Part shown: piece by piece, positions 1 through 12,500 of the stretch
Layout: each line of letters opens with the position of its first letter
How positions within the stretch are numbered: the stretch's first letter is position 1
Made by a program: the position numbers and the translations under genes
Origin: Heterostelium album PN500
Lineage: Eukaryota > Evosea > Eumycetozoa > Acytosteliales > Acytosteliaceae
Reading direction: 5' to 3'
NCBI RefSeq assembly: GCF_000004825.1
Contig: NW_008805066.1
Location: 1 to 64,000, forward strand
DNA: 64,000 bases
Notes under the pieces: model-generated
What the model saw: only the letters and a program-made list of their open reading frames with translations
Told to the model about the DNA's origin: nothing
Database searches by the model: none

Positions 1-538
1 GGTTAAGATAAAAAAAAAAAAAAAAGGAAAATCAAACCTACTAAAAATTGAAAAAGGTTTTAAAAAAAAATAAAAAATGATTTTTTGTCCAATTTTTTTA
101 TGTTTTTGAGCAAGATCAAATGACACTGTCTTTAAAGAGATAATCATGATTCCTCATCAGGAGATAAAAAACATAATAGCTTTAAATTAAAAAAAAATTA
201 ACATGTTAAGCTTTTATTAGTATTTTTGGATGGATTCAATTATTTTAAGTATTTGTTTTGTTTTTTGTTTTTTGTTTTTTTTGTTTGCGACTGATTTGTA
301 GGTTATTTTGAATGGAACTGCATTAATTCATTCGATGTGATTTGACATTGTTAATAATATAATAATTATTTAGAATTAATAAATATTATAATAAATAATT
401 GTTGTTGTTGGATTTGAGATTGGATGGTAATGATAATAATAATGAACAGGAAAAGGGAAAAAAAAAAGAATAGAAGGATAGATAGAAAGGAATTTATAAT
501 AGTATAATTATTAGAAAATATATAATAAATTATTAATT
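1..538. other. Intergenic, AT-rich, no gene seen
   Basis: This stretch is poly(A)- and poly(T)-rich and follows the stop codon of the minus-strand RRM/R3H gene, so its right end is probably that gene's 3' untranslated region. No open frame with protein-like composition, tRNA or structured repeat was recognised. Confidence 0.6.
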
Positions 539-2344
539 TTAGTTGGAGGGTGAATGTATGACGGGTGAAATGAGTGGACTTGGAACCAACTTTCTTCCAG
601 CTTTGTAACCTTCTGAAAAACCTTTTGTACCATCGGGACCTTTTGGTTGACGGAGTATTGGTGATGAAACTAAACTATTACTGTTACTATTACTGTTGAG
701 ACTGTTGTTGTGGTTGTGGTTGTTGTTGTTGTTGATGTTATTGTGTAATGGACTGTTACTATTTATATTTATACTGTTGCTTATATTGAAATGTTGTTGT
801 TGTTGTTGTAAAAGACTGCTGAGACTGCCAGCATTTGCACTTGGAAAACTGTTACTGGCGGAGAAATTACTAAAACTATTTAAACTGTTGGCTGGATTAC
901 GCCAGAGGCTGCTTCCAGGTGATGTCGATAGCTCAATATCTGATCCGGAACGATCGCGAACCATGGTACCAAAGCCACGGGTGGTGAATGGGTTGGAGAG
1001 AAGACTGTTGGTTGGTGATTTCTCCCATGAAGTGGCAATCTTGGCGTCGTTGATGAGAAGCGATGGTGTCTTGCCGGTGATGGAAGAGGGTGGTGTCGAT
1101 CGGAGGAAATGATTGCCGAAACTCGAGCTGAGCTCCATTGGCTTACTGATAAACATGGATGAGGTCGGAGTCGAGGAGAGTGAGGTGTAAGAGTTGGTCG
1201 GGGTGGTGGAGAGTGGTGCCAAGTGGCCGCCAATGGAGGCGGGCGACGACGACAAGAATTGGGACATCATGTCGTCTTTGCCTGGAGTGCCTATGATTGG
1301 CTTCTTGTTGGTGACGATGATGGAACGGTTTGGTTCTTCGCCAACCGATGTATGTGAGAGTTTAAGCTTTTCAGCCATGTTGTGAATGTACATTCGTTGT
1401 ACTCCTGTGAAAGTGGAGAATGTAATCTCTGTTGCATTGGGATCCTCCTTGAACTCACGTAGTTGATCCCATACTTTTCGGAGCTTTTCGTCCTCAAGAA
1501 CCTCTGAGGGAATCTCGCTGGACTTGCTTACTTTTCGCTTGTATTCAAGACGCACACGACGACCGTGTACATCGGCACCGTTCAAGGCATCGAATACCTT
1601 GATGGCGTCTTCGAGAAGACGGTACTTTACAAATGCCATTCCACGGAACACACCGATGCTGTCGTAGTGGAAGTTGACTGACTGTGGAGCGGATGGGTTG
1701 ATGTTCTCGAGTATCTCTTGAAGTTGTACTTGACGCAAGTTGAATGGCAGATTCTTCAAGACCAAGGTCGAGTCTGGCTTGTTTTCGATCATCGAAGGCA
1801 ACTGTGTTGGAAGTGATGAGCATTGTGGTGAGCCAACGGTGGCGACACGTGGATCCTTTCCAGGTGTGATACGCTTGATTCTCTCTATCTGAATGATTTG
1901 TCCATCGATTTCCTTGTTGCTAAGCATCTCTATGGCGTTGTCTGCCGATTCCGAATCGAGGAACTGGACAAATCCAAAGTTTTGTCGTTCACGGAAGTGG
2001 TGGGCACGTACCGGTCCACATTCCTCGAGTTGTTTCAAGAGGACAGCCAAATTGATCTTGTCGCCCTTGGTTGAAATCAATACTGCATGACGATCTGACT
2101 TGTCGCTCTTTGTTCTTTTATCTTTTGTTTTGCCAGCTACACCAAGAATGTTGGTGGCAGCGGCTGTTGCTGAAGTGTGTGCTGAGGTAGTAAGTGTAGC
2201 TCCAATACCTTGTGATTTACGCAAGAGGAGTTCTCTCTTGACTGAAGAGTCTTGCTCATTCAATGCAAGATCTGCAGATTCGCCAAATGTGAGATCCTCG
2301 AAAGAGAGATCTTCAATTGAAGGGTGTTTTGGTTCTTCCATCAT
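539..2344 (-). CDS. RNA-binding protein with two RRMs and an R3H domain (Pin4/Cip-like)
   Basis: Single-exon gene for 601 residues. RRM 1 lies at about residues 85-160, with a NFGFVQF RNP1-like strand. RRM 2 lies at about 193-272, with LVLKNLPFNL as RNP2 and FRGMAFVKY as RNP1. It is followed at about 300-348 by an R3H domain showing the R-x3-H core in QRMYIHNMAEKL. Fungal Pin4/Cip1/Cip2-type proteins also have an RRM followed by an R3H segment, so a role in binding single-stranded RNA and post-transcriptional control is inferred. The C-terminal 250 residues are low-complexity Ser/Thr/Asn/Gln with many S/TP sites, suggesting phosphorylation. The start is the first of two adjacent ATGs. A CACAG acceptor-like site lies 15 bases upstream, so a 5' UTR intron is possible. 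The upstream intergenic region is nearly 4 kb. Family assignment is firm; the biological role is inferred. Confidence 0.88.
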   Translation of the reverse strand: MMEEPKHPSIEDLSFEDLTFGESADLALNEQDSSVKRELLLRKSQGIGATLTTSAHTSATAAATNILGVAGKTKDKRTKSDKSDRHAVLISTKGDKINLAVLLKQLEECGPVRAHHFRERQNFGFVQFLDSESADNAIEMLSNKEIDGQIIQIERIKRITPGKDPRVATVGSPQCSSLPTQLPSMIENKPDSTLVLKNLPFNLRQVQLQEILENINPSAPQSVNFHYDSIGVFRGMAFVKYRLLEDAIKVFDALNGADVHGRRVRLEYKRKVSKSSEIPSEVLEDEKLRKVWDQLREFKEDPNATEITFSTFTGVQRMYIHNMAEKLKLSHTSVGEEPNRSIIVTNKKPIIGTPGKDDMMSQFLSSSPASIGGHLAPLSTTPTNSYTSLSSTPTSSMFISKPMELSSSFGNHFLRSTPPSSITGKTPSLLINDAKIATSWEKSPTNSLLSNPFTTRGFGTMVRDRSGSDIELSTSPGSSLWRNPANSLNSFSNFSASNSFPSANAGSLSSLLQQQQQHFNISNSININSNSPLHNNINNNNNHNHNNSLNSNSNSNSLVSSPILRQPKGPDGTKGFSEGYKAGRKLVPSPLISPVIHSPSN

Positions 2345-3288
2345 CTTGCTTTTCTTTCTGTGCTAAAACTTTCTTAATTAACTTGATTAATTGACTGCTA
2401 CTGCTGCTGCTTGTTGCTTATAATAGTGAATAATCTGATAATGATGATGATGATGATGAATACTAATTAGGTAGTCAGGTGAGTGATTGATTGATTGAAG
2501 AGGAGAAAAGGGGGAAAAAATATGCCTAATAAAAAAAAACAAAAATTATATATTTTTGATAAATCGTTTCGTTTCAGTTGAGTTGAGATTAAATAGAGTT
2601 TTGATTGAGGATGATTATTACTAATATGCTTGTTGGTGTGTGGTGATTAATTCCAATGCCAATCGATCGTAGTAATTGATAGAAATAATACAATTAAATT
2701 TCAAATTTAACTATTTTAGCTGAGTGAGGTTGAACTTTAGTTTAAAAAATTATTATTATTTTTTATGTTGTTGGTTGGTTGTTTGTTGTTGTTTTCTTTT
2801 TTTTTTTGATTTTATTTTGCTTTCTAAGTATATTGTTTGAAGAGAGGATAAAAAAAAAAAAAAAAGTTAGAAACTTATTATGATTAAAACTATTATTATT
2901 ATTTAAAACAATAATATTTAAAATAGAAACTCTAAAACTCTATTTTGAAACGTGTGTTGTTGTAATAGTAAGTAGTAGTAGGTTAAGGTGTTGTGGTGTA
3001 AAGGAGAGATTGAAAGTGGAGGTGGAGTGGATTTAAAACAATAAAAGAGAGATGAGCAAATTTTGCTTAAGTAGCGATTGTATGGAATGTGGAATGTTCT
3101 GTTTTAAAATTAAATTAATAAAATAACAATAAAACTATGATATGAATAATTGTAGAAAAGGAGAGACATAGTCATATAGACAATTGAATCATATATCACC
3201 ACCTCTCTAAAATACATAGGTTAAGTGCACTTGTAGATATATGATTATGACTGATGATGATGATGATTATTAGATATTTTAACAGTCC

Positions 3289-3326
<38 letters not shown>

Positions 3327-6283
3327 GCTATTTTGATGTGATTGTCTATCAAAGTGAGTGAGTGATCAATTTGAATTGTTTGATTACTGATGATTAGTTG
3401 GTCTTTTGTGTTAATTAAAAAAAAAAAAAAAATAGAACAAAAAAATAGTGTTGATACAACACATATACTAATAAAATATTTATAAAAGTAAAATAGATGA
3501 TTGATTATGTGATTTATTTTTGTTGTGGGTGAGTGGCTGATAAAATACTTTAACAATCGAGGGTGTAGATATGCAGATAAGAAATGATTATTTCATATTG
3601 ACTTTTGATTGATTATACATTGATTGTGATTAATTGGATTGATCGATTGGTTATTGCAACCTGAGAACTCTATTTGCAAGAGTAGTCGCTTTAATATTAA
3701 TTTGCTGACTTTTAAAGGATACTTTAGTTGTGTTTTTAAAAATTTTTAAAATAAAAAAAATATAATTAAAATTAAATAACAATTATTTATAATTTGCTTT
3801 GCTTTTGTTATTCCTATCACTATATCTGCTTGTAATCAACACAAATATCAAAACAAAAGTTTAAATAATGATGTTATGATGATATGATGATATGAAAGTT
3901 TAAATTAAATTATTCTTTGATCAAGTGTACAACGTGTTATTGATTATTATTATTATTATTTAATAGTTTTGTTCTCTATGATTCACTTTAAAATTCAAAT
4001 AAACTCACATTTATGGATGCTATTATTATTATTATTACTTTACACTTTTTATACAAATTAATTAATGAAACATTTATAACTATAATGATATTGATTTGTC
4101 TTTTATATAATAAATAAATATAACTCTAACAGGATATTAAAAATACATTCAAATTCATTCAATAACCAGGATTCAAGTAGTATTATATGGTTGGGTGTGA
4201 ATTGGAGGATAATATATAGATAGAATAATGGTTGAGTTTGAATTGAGTTTATCTATCACCCGCCAAACAATATCATTATTAACTATAATTAGATTTGTTT
4301 TGTATCTCTTAACAATAATAATAATAATAATAAAATAGCAAATAAAACAATATAACACATATAATAAAAAAAACAAATAAAAGTTGTGTTTTGTGTGTGT
4401 GTGTATGTGGTAGATGATGTTATTGTCAGTAATTTGAATTAAAATATTTATATAAAAAAGGCGAAAAGTATGGGGTTTGTTGCAAACAACCAAGAGTTAG
4501 ATATTGTTTGTATCGTCATTTGATATGATTCTTGATTCTAAATAGTCAATGATAATATAAATCAAATATGACTGTCGAATCTTGTTGTTTCTGTCTTCTC
4601 TTTGCAATTCTTGCTTTTACTTTTCCAACTCTACCATACTATACTTTTGCTGTGTGCTAATGTTGTGTTACTATATTTATGCTACCACACTCACTTGTGA
4701 AATTGAGAAAGTGAAGATAGAAAAGATAGATATACTTTATTTCAAACTAAACTATTTGTGTGAAGAATGAAATAAAAGTTGTGTTATGTTGTGGTGGTGG
4801 TGATGTGTGCGATTATAATCGTTTCTACCGACTTTGCTACTACTACTACTATTACCACTTGAGTAAAACCAATGCATTGAACAAAATAATTAAAAACCTA
4901 CCTTTTTTTCGTTATAATTTCTTGTTATTTAAAACAATAGAACAGTCAACAGGTAAACAAACCACAGCAAGAGTATTTACAACTGCTGCAGACGATTATT
5001 ATTAGATAATTACTATGAGATTATCTATTTTTCTTATTTCTACTAAATTATATACTATTTATATAATATATTACACTATATATATATATACTCTTATGAA
5101 GTTGAACTAAGAAACTTTTACTTTGAAAACAATCGGGTTATCTTATTGTTATTGTCTTTTTTATTTTATTATTATTTATTTTATTTTTGTCTACTTTTGA
5201 CTGTGACTGACTCTTTTATTATCTAACTAAAAATGAACTTAAACTACTAGTATGTCTGCATAGTGCTAAAGATTAAAGATAAAAAAAAATTTTAAAAAAA
5301 AATAAAGAAGAAACAAACAAAATAATAATAAAAAATAATTATTATTGATTTAAACTATTCAAACTTGGTATTTGTATTTAAGTTTGAATTTTAGAAAAAA
5401 AAGATTATTACTATTTTACTGAAAAAAACTTTGAATTTAGTTTAGGATTATTATTATTTTAATAAGATTGTTAATATTATTAAAAGTTGTATTATTACTA
5501 TTTTATTCTTTTGTTATTAATTTATTATGTTTGCGATATTCTGCTTGTAATAATAATCAAAATTCAAAAACAGAAATATTTTGTTTTTTTTTATTTTATT
5601 TTTAATTTTTTATTGTAATTAGTAGCGGCATAGGTAGGTGGATGTTGTTGATGTTTTTCGTTTCTAAAAAAAAAATTAAAAAAAGAAAGAAAAATATTAA
5701 AAAAAAATTGTTGTTGTTTTTTTTTTTAAGGACCCTTTTAAGTCTGCCCAGAGACTACTTTTTTTTTCACAATTTCTTTGTTTTTTTTTTTGTCGATTGT
5801 CACCTAAGAAAAAGTCGAGTTTATTTTTTTTTTGTAAAAAAATCTTTTGTCTTTTTATTTTTTTATTGTTTTTTGGTTCTGTTGCAAAAAAAAAATAGTA
5901 ACAAAAGCAAAAACGAATCCATGCAGTATCCAATGCCTTAAAACTATTGTGCAATTTAAATTAATTAATTGCATTACAGCAGTTCAGTGATTAACGTTTT
6001 TTTTTTTTGTTTTGCTTTGATAGTCAGTGGAGATTTGGGTTACCCCCTAACCACACACACATATACTACCAATTATTGTAAATGAACAAATTACTAGTAA
6101 ACCATTTGTAGTAGTTATAACCATGTTCATTTAACATCCTGCAGAGTAGTCTGTGGACAGCCAGTTGGTGAGATGATCAGCGGTTGAGATGATCACACAC
6201 ACCTAAAGAAACCACAGCCGCACTACATCCTACTCACATTTATAGGAGAAGGAAGTGAAGGAAGGAAAGATGAACCACCTTCA
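2345..6283. other. Long gene-free spacer upstream of the RRM/R3H gene
   Basis: About 3.9 kb without a supportable gene. It contains a (TA)n microsatellite at 3293-3319, many TTA/ATT triplet runs and long T and A runs at 5650-5900. Short open frames here (for example 3320-3556, 4173-4493 and 4582-5005) have simple-repeat composition and are not believable proteins. The least AT-rich part is 6020-6235, which holds two copies of GAGATGATCA at 6170-6179 and 6186-6195. The spacer probably holds the promoter of the RRM/R3H gene and the 3' flank of the Myb-like gene. Confidence 0.55.
3293..3319. repeat. (TA)n microsatellite
   Basis: Uninterrupted TA dinucleotide tract of about 13 units inside the spacer upstream of the RRM/R3H gene. 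Such tracts are common in dictyostelid spacers. Confidence 0.9.
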
Positions 6284-6778
6284 CTATGTTTGGTGTTGTT
6301 GTTGTTTTTTCTCCATAACACGAAGCGATTTGTAGTAGATTTCCTGTGTGGCGATGACGGTGCGGTTCAAGGTATTGGCGACTCTCTCGAATAACTTCAT
6401 TCTCTCTTTGCTCGAAATGCTCTGGAGAAGTTCCGGTGTTATCATCTTCATTACATACTCCTTGTCGACTTTGGACCAAGTTCTCTTTGGGTATTTCTTT
6501 GGAATACTGGCAACACTCGAGAAGTCATTCTTTGTGGATGTCTTGTTGACAACAATATACTCTGTGCTTCCGGTGATACCCTTACCACTGGACACACCAC
6601 CACCATTGCCATTGTATATTTTAATATATTTATTCAAATGGACAACAGTTTGATTTACATTTTGTGATTGTAATTGATATTGATTATTATAGTTATTGTA
6701 ATCACCATAGAGTTTGGTGTGATGATTTAAAATAAAACTAATAGTAAATCTTTGATCAATTTCTTGGTATTGTGTCAT
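6284..6778 (-). CDS. Small putative Myb/SANT-like protein
   Basis: Single-exon gene for 164 residues. The N-terminal half is Asn/Gln/Tyr-rich. The C-terminal 65 residues (about 95-160) form a dense helical block starting KRTWSKVDKEYV and continuing through FERVANTLNRT to EIYYKSL. The opening Trp in a basic T-W-S-x-x-D-K-E context and the predicted helix spacing recall a Myb/SANT-like DNA-binding domain, but the usual later tryptophans are absent, so this is tentative. The ATG at 6778 follows an A-rich leader typical of dictyostelid starts. It lies in a gene-poor segment beside other nuclear regulators (GATA factor, RRM/R3H protein), which fits but does not prove a regulatory role. Gene reality is likely; function is uncertain. 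Confidence 0.6.
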   Translation of the reverse strand: MTQYQEIDQRFTISFILNHHTKLYGDYNNYNNQYQLQSQNVNQTVVHLNKYIKIYNGNGGGVSSGKGITGSTEYIVVNKTSTKNDFSSVASIPKKYPKRTWSKVDKEYVMKMITPELLQSISSKERMKLFERVANTLNRTVIATQEIYYKSLRVMEKKQQQHQT

Positions 6779-8084
6779 TTTTGTGTTTTAATTATAGATA
6801 ATTTGAAAGAGGTAGGTGGAAATATGAAGTAATATTTTAATAAATAAATAAATAGGTTAAATGGTTGGAAAATAAAAAGTTACAAAATGTATTGATACAA
6901 GAATATATATATTTATAGATTTATATTGGTTTAAAATACAAAATACTTGAAAAGGTTGTTGTTTTTATTGATTATTGACAAATTAATATAAAATGCACAT
7001 ATATACTTCTAAAGTGTGAATTTGTTATTTGTGGATGGAGAGAAATCCGGATGAATGGTGAGATTATTCAATGTTCTGCTCTGTTGAATCAGCAACTTTA
7101 AAAAAGAACTAAATTAATTCAAAGCTATATTTGAACTAGATTTAGTTATTTTAATTACATTGGGTTGGGTTTACCTTAGGGTTTGTTTGCCTATCACAGG
7201 GTATCTGATGCGCTGATGATATCAAATATCCATCAATCATCAATAATAGTCTGATGTTACATCAATAATTATTTAATCAAAAAGTAAACTAAAGTTAACA
7301 CAGTGAATCAACCAAAGTAGATTCATACAATTTAAACTGGTGTATACACCTCACTTTTGAATCAATAATGTCTGACTAAACCTAAGCCTAAGCTAAAATT
7401 ATAATATTGTTTTATTTTGGTTTTGTTGCAATTTGATCATTGGTTGAAGATGGTTAGATACACGCAGCTCGACTCACCGCTTTGACGAAATATTAATTAT
7501 TTAATTAAAATTAAACCTTTTTTGTAAAAAAGTTGGCTGAAAATTTTGTGGATCTATAAAAAGAACATTTTTTAAATCAAAAAAGCTCCAAAAAAAAAAA
7601 CTTCGAACTCTAAAAATGACTGCAAGTTCCCACAAATAAATCAATGAGCATGTGCCACACAATTGTAATTGATTGGGATATATTTATGAACTATGAAAAG
7701 GTGGCAAGTTAAATTTAGATTATTTTTTTCTCTTTTATTAAATTTTTAATCCGTATGATGGACTTAATTTGAAAAGATATACAATACTTTATTATCATTG
7801 GTTAATCATTTGGTTGATGGTTGATTTTATACCTTTCACTTTACTTTTAGATAGTTTCATTGATTTTACTTTGCAATTTTAATTTTTAATTTTTTAATAT
7901 TAATATTTTTTTCTTTTTACCCTTTAATTAAAGAATCAATATCTTTTTTACTCAATTTTTGTGTAGTTATAATGTAAAGTTATAATGTATGTATCAAAAA
8001 AAAGTTATCAATTTATTAAGAACAATTGTCTTTTGATTTTTTTTTTGACAGGTGAAAAAAAAAAAAAAAGGAGATGGAAGGAGG
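6779..8084. other. Intergenic, AT-rich
   Basis: About 1.3 kb between the GATA gene's stop and the Myb-like gene's start. A weak box C/D-like arrangement (CTGATGA near 7213 and CTGA near 7252) is present but lacks a terminal stem. Nothing else could be assigned. Confidence 0.5.
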
Positions 8085-9510
8085 TCAATTGTCTGTGTTT
8101 TGTTCTTTTGATTGTTTTGTAAAAGAGCTAGAGTCAGATGATGAAATGGAAGTGGGGTGGTTTGGACTATCTGTACTGGTAGTGGTGGTAGTGGTTGTAG
8201 TTGTAGTTGTTGGTTTATCTTCATCACTGTTGGAGTTGCTCAATAAATTATTTATATTTAGTACAACAGGAGGAGGAGGTTGTTGTTCTATTTTCTGTTG
8301 TTGGTCTAACTCTTTTTCTTTCTTTTTAGCTTTTGCAAAGTGGAGACCACATGCATTACAAAGAGATCGATGACCGTCGGGGCCTTTTCTCCACTCTGGT
8401 GTTTCGGCAGTGCCACATCTCTGGCACTTGGTGCTATCGTCGTTGTGCTCATATTTGTTGGAACTCTTTCTATTTCTTCTTGGTCGTAAGTCAAAATATC
8501 TAAAACAATTAATAATTGATCAAACTGGAATTAGCATCTAAACTTTTTTGTTTTTCTGGATAAAAATTTTTTTCATCTATACATACTCTTCTTTTTTATT
8601 ACTAGCTTCATTGGATTTAGATTTTTTAATACGGTCTATCTTTTTCATTATTGATTCGACCTTGTCGTGTAGTTCGTTCATCATTTTAGTCTTCTCCTTT
8701 GTCACTCCTCTTTCTTTGTCGATATCCTGGCAGAGAGGTAACAATGAGCTAATCATGCTGTAAAATCCACCCTCAACGATAGGTAAAGAAAAAAACTCTT
8801 GTTGATTGGGATTTTGTTGTTGGTGTTGTTGTTGTGAGTATGGTGGTGGTGGAGGTGGTGGCGGAGTTCTTTGGTGTTGTAGAACTATTGACTCGGGTGA
8901 CAGTGGAATCATGTGTACAGGTGGTGGTTGTGTGAAGTGGCTGGCTGATGGTGGAGGTGTTGGCTGTTGCTGATAATATAAAGGTGAGTGTGGGTGTTCG
9001 TTGCTATTCGGGGATATACTGAGACGCGGAGACAGTTGAATTGGAGTAGTCACCGCAGAGTGAAACATAAGGTTTGGCGGAGAACCTGAGGCAGTTGGAG
9101 TGGTTGGAGTGGCGTTCGTGGATGGTGGCGGAGAAACTAAATTGTTACCATGGTGGAGATAACTGTGATATGGATAATTATAGGGATGATGCATTACAGA
9201 TTGAGGAGACTGTGGCACACTAGAGTAAATAGGGTAATTATAATTATGATATCCATATAAATGTTGTGCTTGTTGTTGTTGGTTTGGAGGTGATGATGTT
9301 GCTGTTGCCGTGACACTGTGGAATGGTTGGGATACATTTGAAGTTGGAGATTGTTGTTGTTGATATGGATGATAATGTACAGTATTCCTTGTCCTCTGTG
9401 GATTCTGAGGTGGTGTAATATTAGGAGGTTGAATTAAATCATTATATGAATTTGACCGTTGAATTTGATGTTGATTTTGTTGTTGTTGTTGCTGTATTTG
9501 CTGCTGCTGC

Positions 9511-9547
<37 letters not shown>

Positions 9548-9587
9548 GATCCTGATTATTTGGAATCGTTGTCCAAGACGGTAACAT
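8085..9587 (-). CDS. GATA-type zinc-finger transcription factor, two exons
   Basis: Exon 1 is 9587-8587 and exon 2 is 8499-8085, giving 471 residues. The 87-base intron (8586-8500) has a GTATGT donor and a TTTTAG acceptor and joins in phase. Exon 1 is Gln-, Pro- and Tyr-rich: a poly(Q) tract near the N-terminus, a PPPPPPPP-Y run, and a helical Lys/Glu-rich segment at its end. Exon 2 holds one GATA finger at about residues 356-382 with C-x2-C-x18-C-x2-C spacing, containing TPEWRKGP and LCNACG, followed by a basic tail. This binds (A/T)GATA(A/G) DNA in the nucleus in known families; dictyostelids have a large gta family controlling development. The first in-frame ATG is at 9587; the frame stays open upstream to 9614 without another ATG. 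The C-terminus is Thr/Ser-rich. The exact gta orthologue cannot be named. Confidence 0.9.
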
Positions 9588-12500
9588 CCTTTTTCTTATC
9601 AATGGCCCTTTCAACCGACCTCAGAGATTTATATCCACCATAAATAATTTAATGCCTTCGATACAATAAATATTTGATTTAAAAATGGAAACAATTGGAT
9701 AAATAATTTAAATAAAACAGATTTTTAAAAAAATAAATAAATAAAATAAATAAATAAATAGTTTATTATAAATAAATATTAAATTGGTTGAAATGATTGG
9801 TTGGGACAAAAAGACAATTAGTTGAAAAGAAATTCAAAAAAAAAATAGATTAAAGTTGTAGAATGATTGTTTGATTTTATTATAATTTGGTGTTGATATA
9901 GATTAACAGATGGAAAAGATTAAATAATAGATAAATCTATGTGGTGGTTATTTAATTGTTATTATTGATGTTTGTTTGCTTGGGGTTAAATTTATCTGAC
10001 TGAATTGGATTAATTGATGTTGGTTGTGTTGTAATTGAAATGTGTGTGAAGTGAAAAACACAAATGCAATGACATTCAGACAAACAAAATAAAACTGGTT
10101 TTCGTTGGTTGAAAGTATGGTGATTGGTGGTGGTGTTGTTGAAGTTTGACCAAGATGTAATATATGATTATTATTATTTTTAAAGGAATTAAAAATATTA
10201 TAAAATGTTTTAAAAGAAAATAGAAAAATAAACACAATCGAACTTTGAAATTTATTGTGTTAAAGTTGAACTCAATTTTGGAATTAGTTGTTTTTCTCCT
10301 GTTTAATTTCGAGGTTGTGAGGTGTTTTTTTTTTAGAATTGGGTTTTTTTTTTTTTTTTTCGCAATGTGATTGTAGTTGATTGGTTTTTAGCAATTTTGT
10401 TATACTTTTTGGTATTGAGGCTGAGTGGTTTAATAATGATTATTTAGTTGTTTGTTAAAATAAATGTGGAAGTAAGACTGAGAGAGCGAAATTCACTTGG
10501 TTTGTTAGAATGTTTGGTGTTCCTACTAATATTATTATTTGGTGGTGGTGATCGAACTATTCGAGCATCACTAAACAGATTTATCTATATAGTAATGGAA
10601 TTCTCAATTATGGAGATGATTTATTTTTAATATAATAAAACTATAATATTTAAAATAATTTTATTTTATTTTATTTTTCCAAACATTGTTTTTGTTTTTT
10701 AGTTTTTTTTTTTGATCAATAAAATGTGCCACACCCAGTCATTGGTATGAATCAAAATAAAAAATCAATGTTTGCAGAGTGATGCTGTCTTTAGTAGTTG
10801 TAGTTCTAAAGAAGCTATCTTTGGCAACATTCTATCAGCAACAAGATCTTACCACACCATCGGGTATGGATTTGTTGTCATTTTTATCACCACACTATCA
10901 TTTTATTTCGACGCGAAGAGGCAAAAAAAAAATTGTTTTTTTTTCATTTTTTTTCAAAAAATCTTTTGGTTCACAAAAAAGACCCAATTGACAAATGTGA
11001 GGTCATTTTTTTTTGTGATTTGATGTCTGGTCGATGTGTGTTGAGCCCCTTCTCTGGTAACCAATATTAAACTATTTTTTCAAATAAAAAAGAAACACGA
11101 TTTGCATTTTCTATTTAAAAGTGTATTCGTTTAAAATAATTTTTCTGCTTTCATCATCAACTAATACCTGATCAACTTTTCAATGGTTTGAAAACCCCAT
11201 AAATAAACAAAGAATCACTGTATTTTTCGATCTCTAAATATTCTTCGTTTTTTTTTTTTTTGATCCAAGACAACACAATGAAATGAAGGGTTATAGTAAA
11301 TCTCAGTTTCTTAGACCAATCTTAGATTGAAAATAAAATTAAATTAAAATTAAAAATTAATTTAAAAAAAAAAATAAAATGGCAAAAGAAAATCGTCTAA
11401 AAATACAAATTAATTAATTAATTAAAAAATATCAACCCACAATTTGATCTATTTTGATAAAATAGAGTGTGGGAAAAACTAAAGTAAATTGATTCAATTT
11501 TGTGAACACCTCAAACAAATTTGGTATGTCACTGCTCATTTGTAGAATGACACCTGGTCCAGTGACATCGTGACAAAAAAAAGGGTAAACAAACAACTTA
11601 ATGGGTTTTAAAATCTTGGATCGATGACCTTGTCGTAGTTGATCCGTATCATCATGTTTTCACAATAAACTTTAAACCGTGTCCGTTTAACCAACAGTTG
11701 AATTAAGAGAAAAAAAATCTGACTTTTTGTAAAAATTAGATTGGATCACTTCATTTAAGAGGTTTACCAATGGTCTACCAGTTTTAAACTTTTATTATTA
11801 AAGGTTTGAAGATCTTTGAAGAATCGGTTCAAAGATTTTAAATTCAATAAACATGCTGTACTGAACAAAAATTAAATAATCTAAGATGCAAAGGAGATTG
11901 GAATTAGTTGCTGAATTTGCAGAGGTTTGAATAGTTTAGTGATGGTAGTTACCTTTTTGTTTAAAAAAGTTAATGATAAAGATATACAGGCAGGAGTTAT
12001 ATAATTAAATAAATATAAAAGTAAAGTTTTATATAATTATTATCATATTTTTTTGTTTTTTTTTTGTTTTGTTTTGATTGATTTGAATTCCATATTTTAA
12101 GAATGAAATAAACAACAAAACAAATAAAAAAAAAAAGGTTAAAATGATGAAAAAAAAAAAAAAAACAAAGAAAAAAACATCTATATTTCTATTATTATTA
12201 TTATATTACATAGCTACTAAAAGCTTGAGTCATGATATGCGAATGGTTCATATTCATGGTATTCTGAAGAATGTTTATTTCTATTCTTCTTTGTTTGAAA
12301 CAGTCTTCCTATACTTCTAAACATTGTCATCAAATTGATTGTAAAGAACTCTTTGAATCTGTTTCGTTTTGGATTATATATCATTTTTATATATTAAATA
12401 TTTTGTTGAATTTTAAATTTTATTTTATTATTATTGGTAGTTTGATTATCGAATTATTTTGTATAGATATTATAAATAAATAATTTTAAAATTCAAGTTT

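Noticed and set aside
696-1233. Open frames opposite and out of frame with the RRM/R3H gene
   Set aside because: They are shadows of Gln/Asn/Ser triplet tracts.
3320-5005. Several short open frames rich in Ile, Tyr, Phe and Leu
   Set aside because: Composition follows AT repeats on either strand; no motif and no splice context support a gene.
7200-7260. Box C/D snoRNA-like CTGATGA ... CTGA
   Set aside because: The C box lacks the purine, the spacing is short and there is no terminal stem.
10448-11023. Overlapping plus-strand open frames of 60-83 codons
   Set aside because: They run into poly(A)/poly(T) sequence and match nothing recognisable; kept only as a low-interest complexity island.
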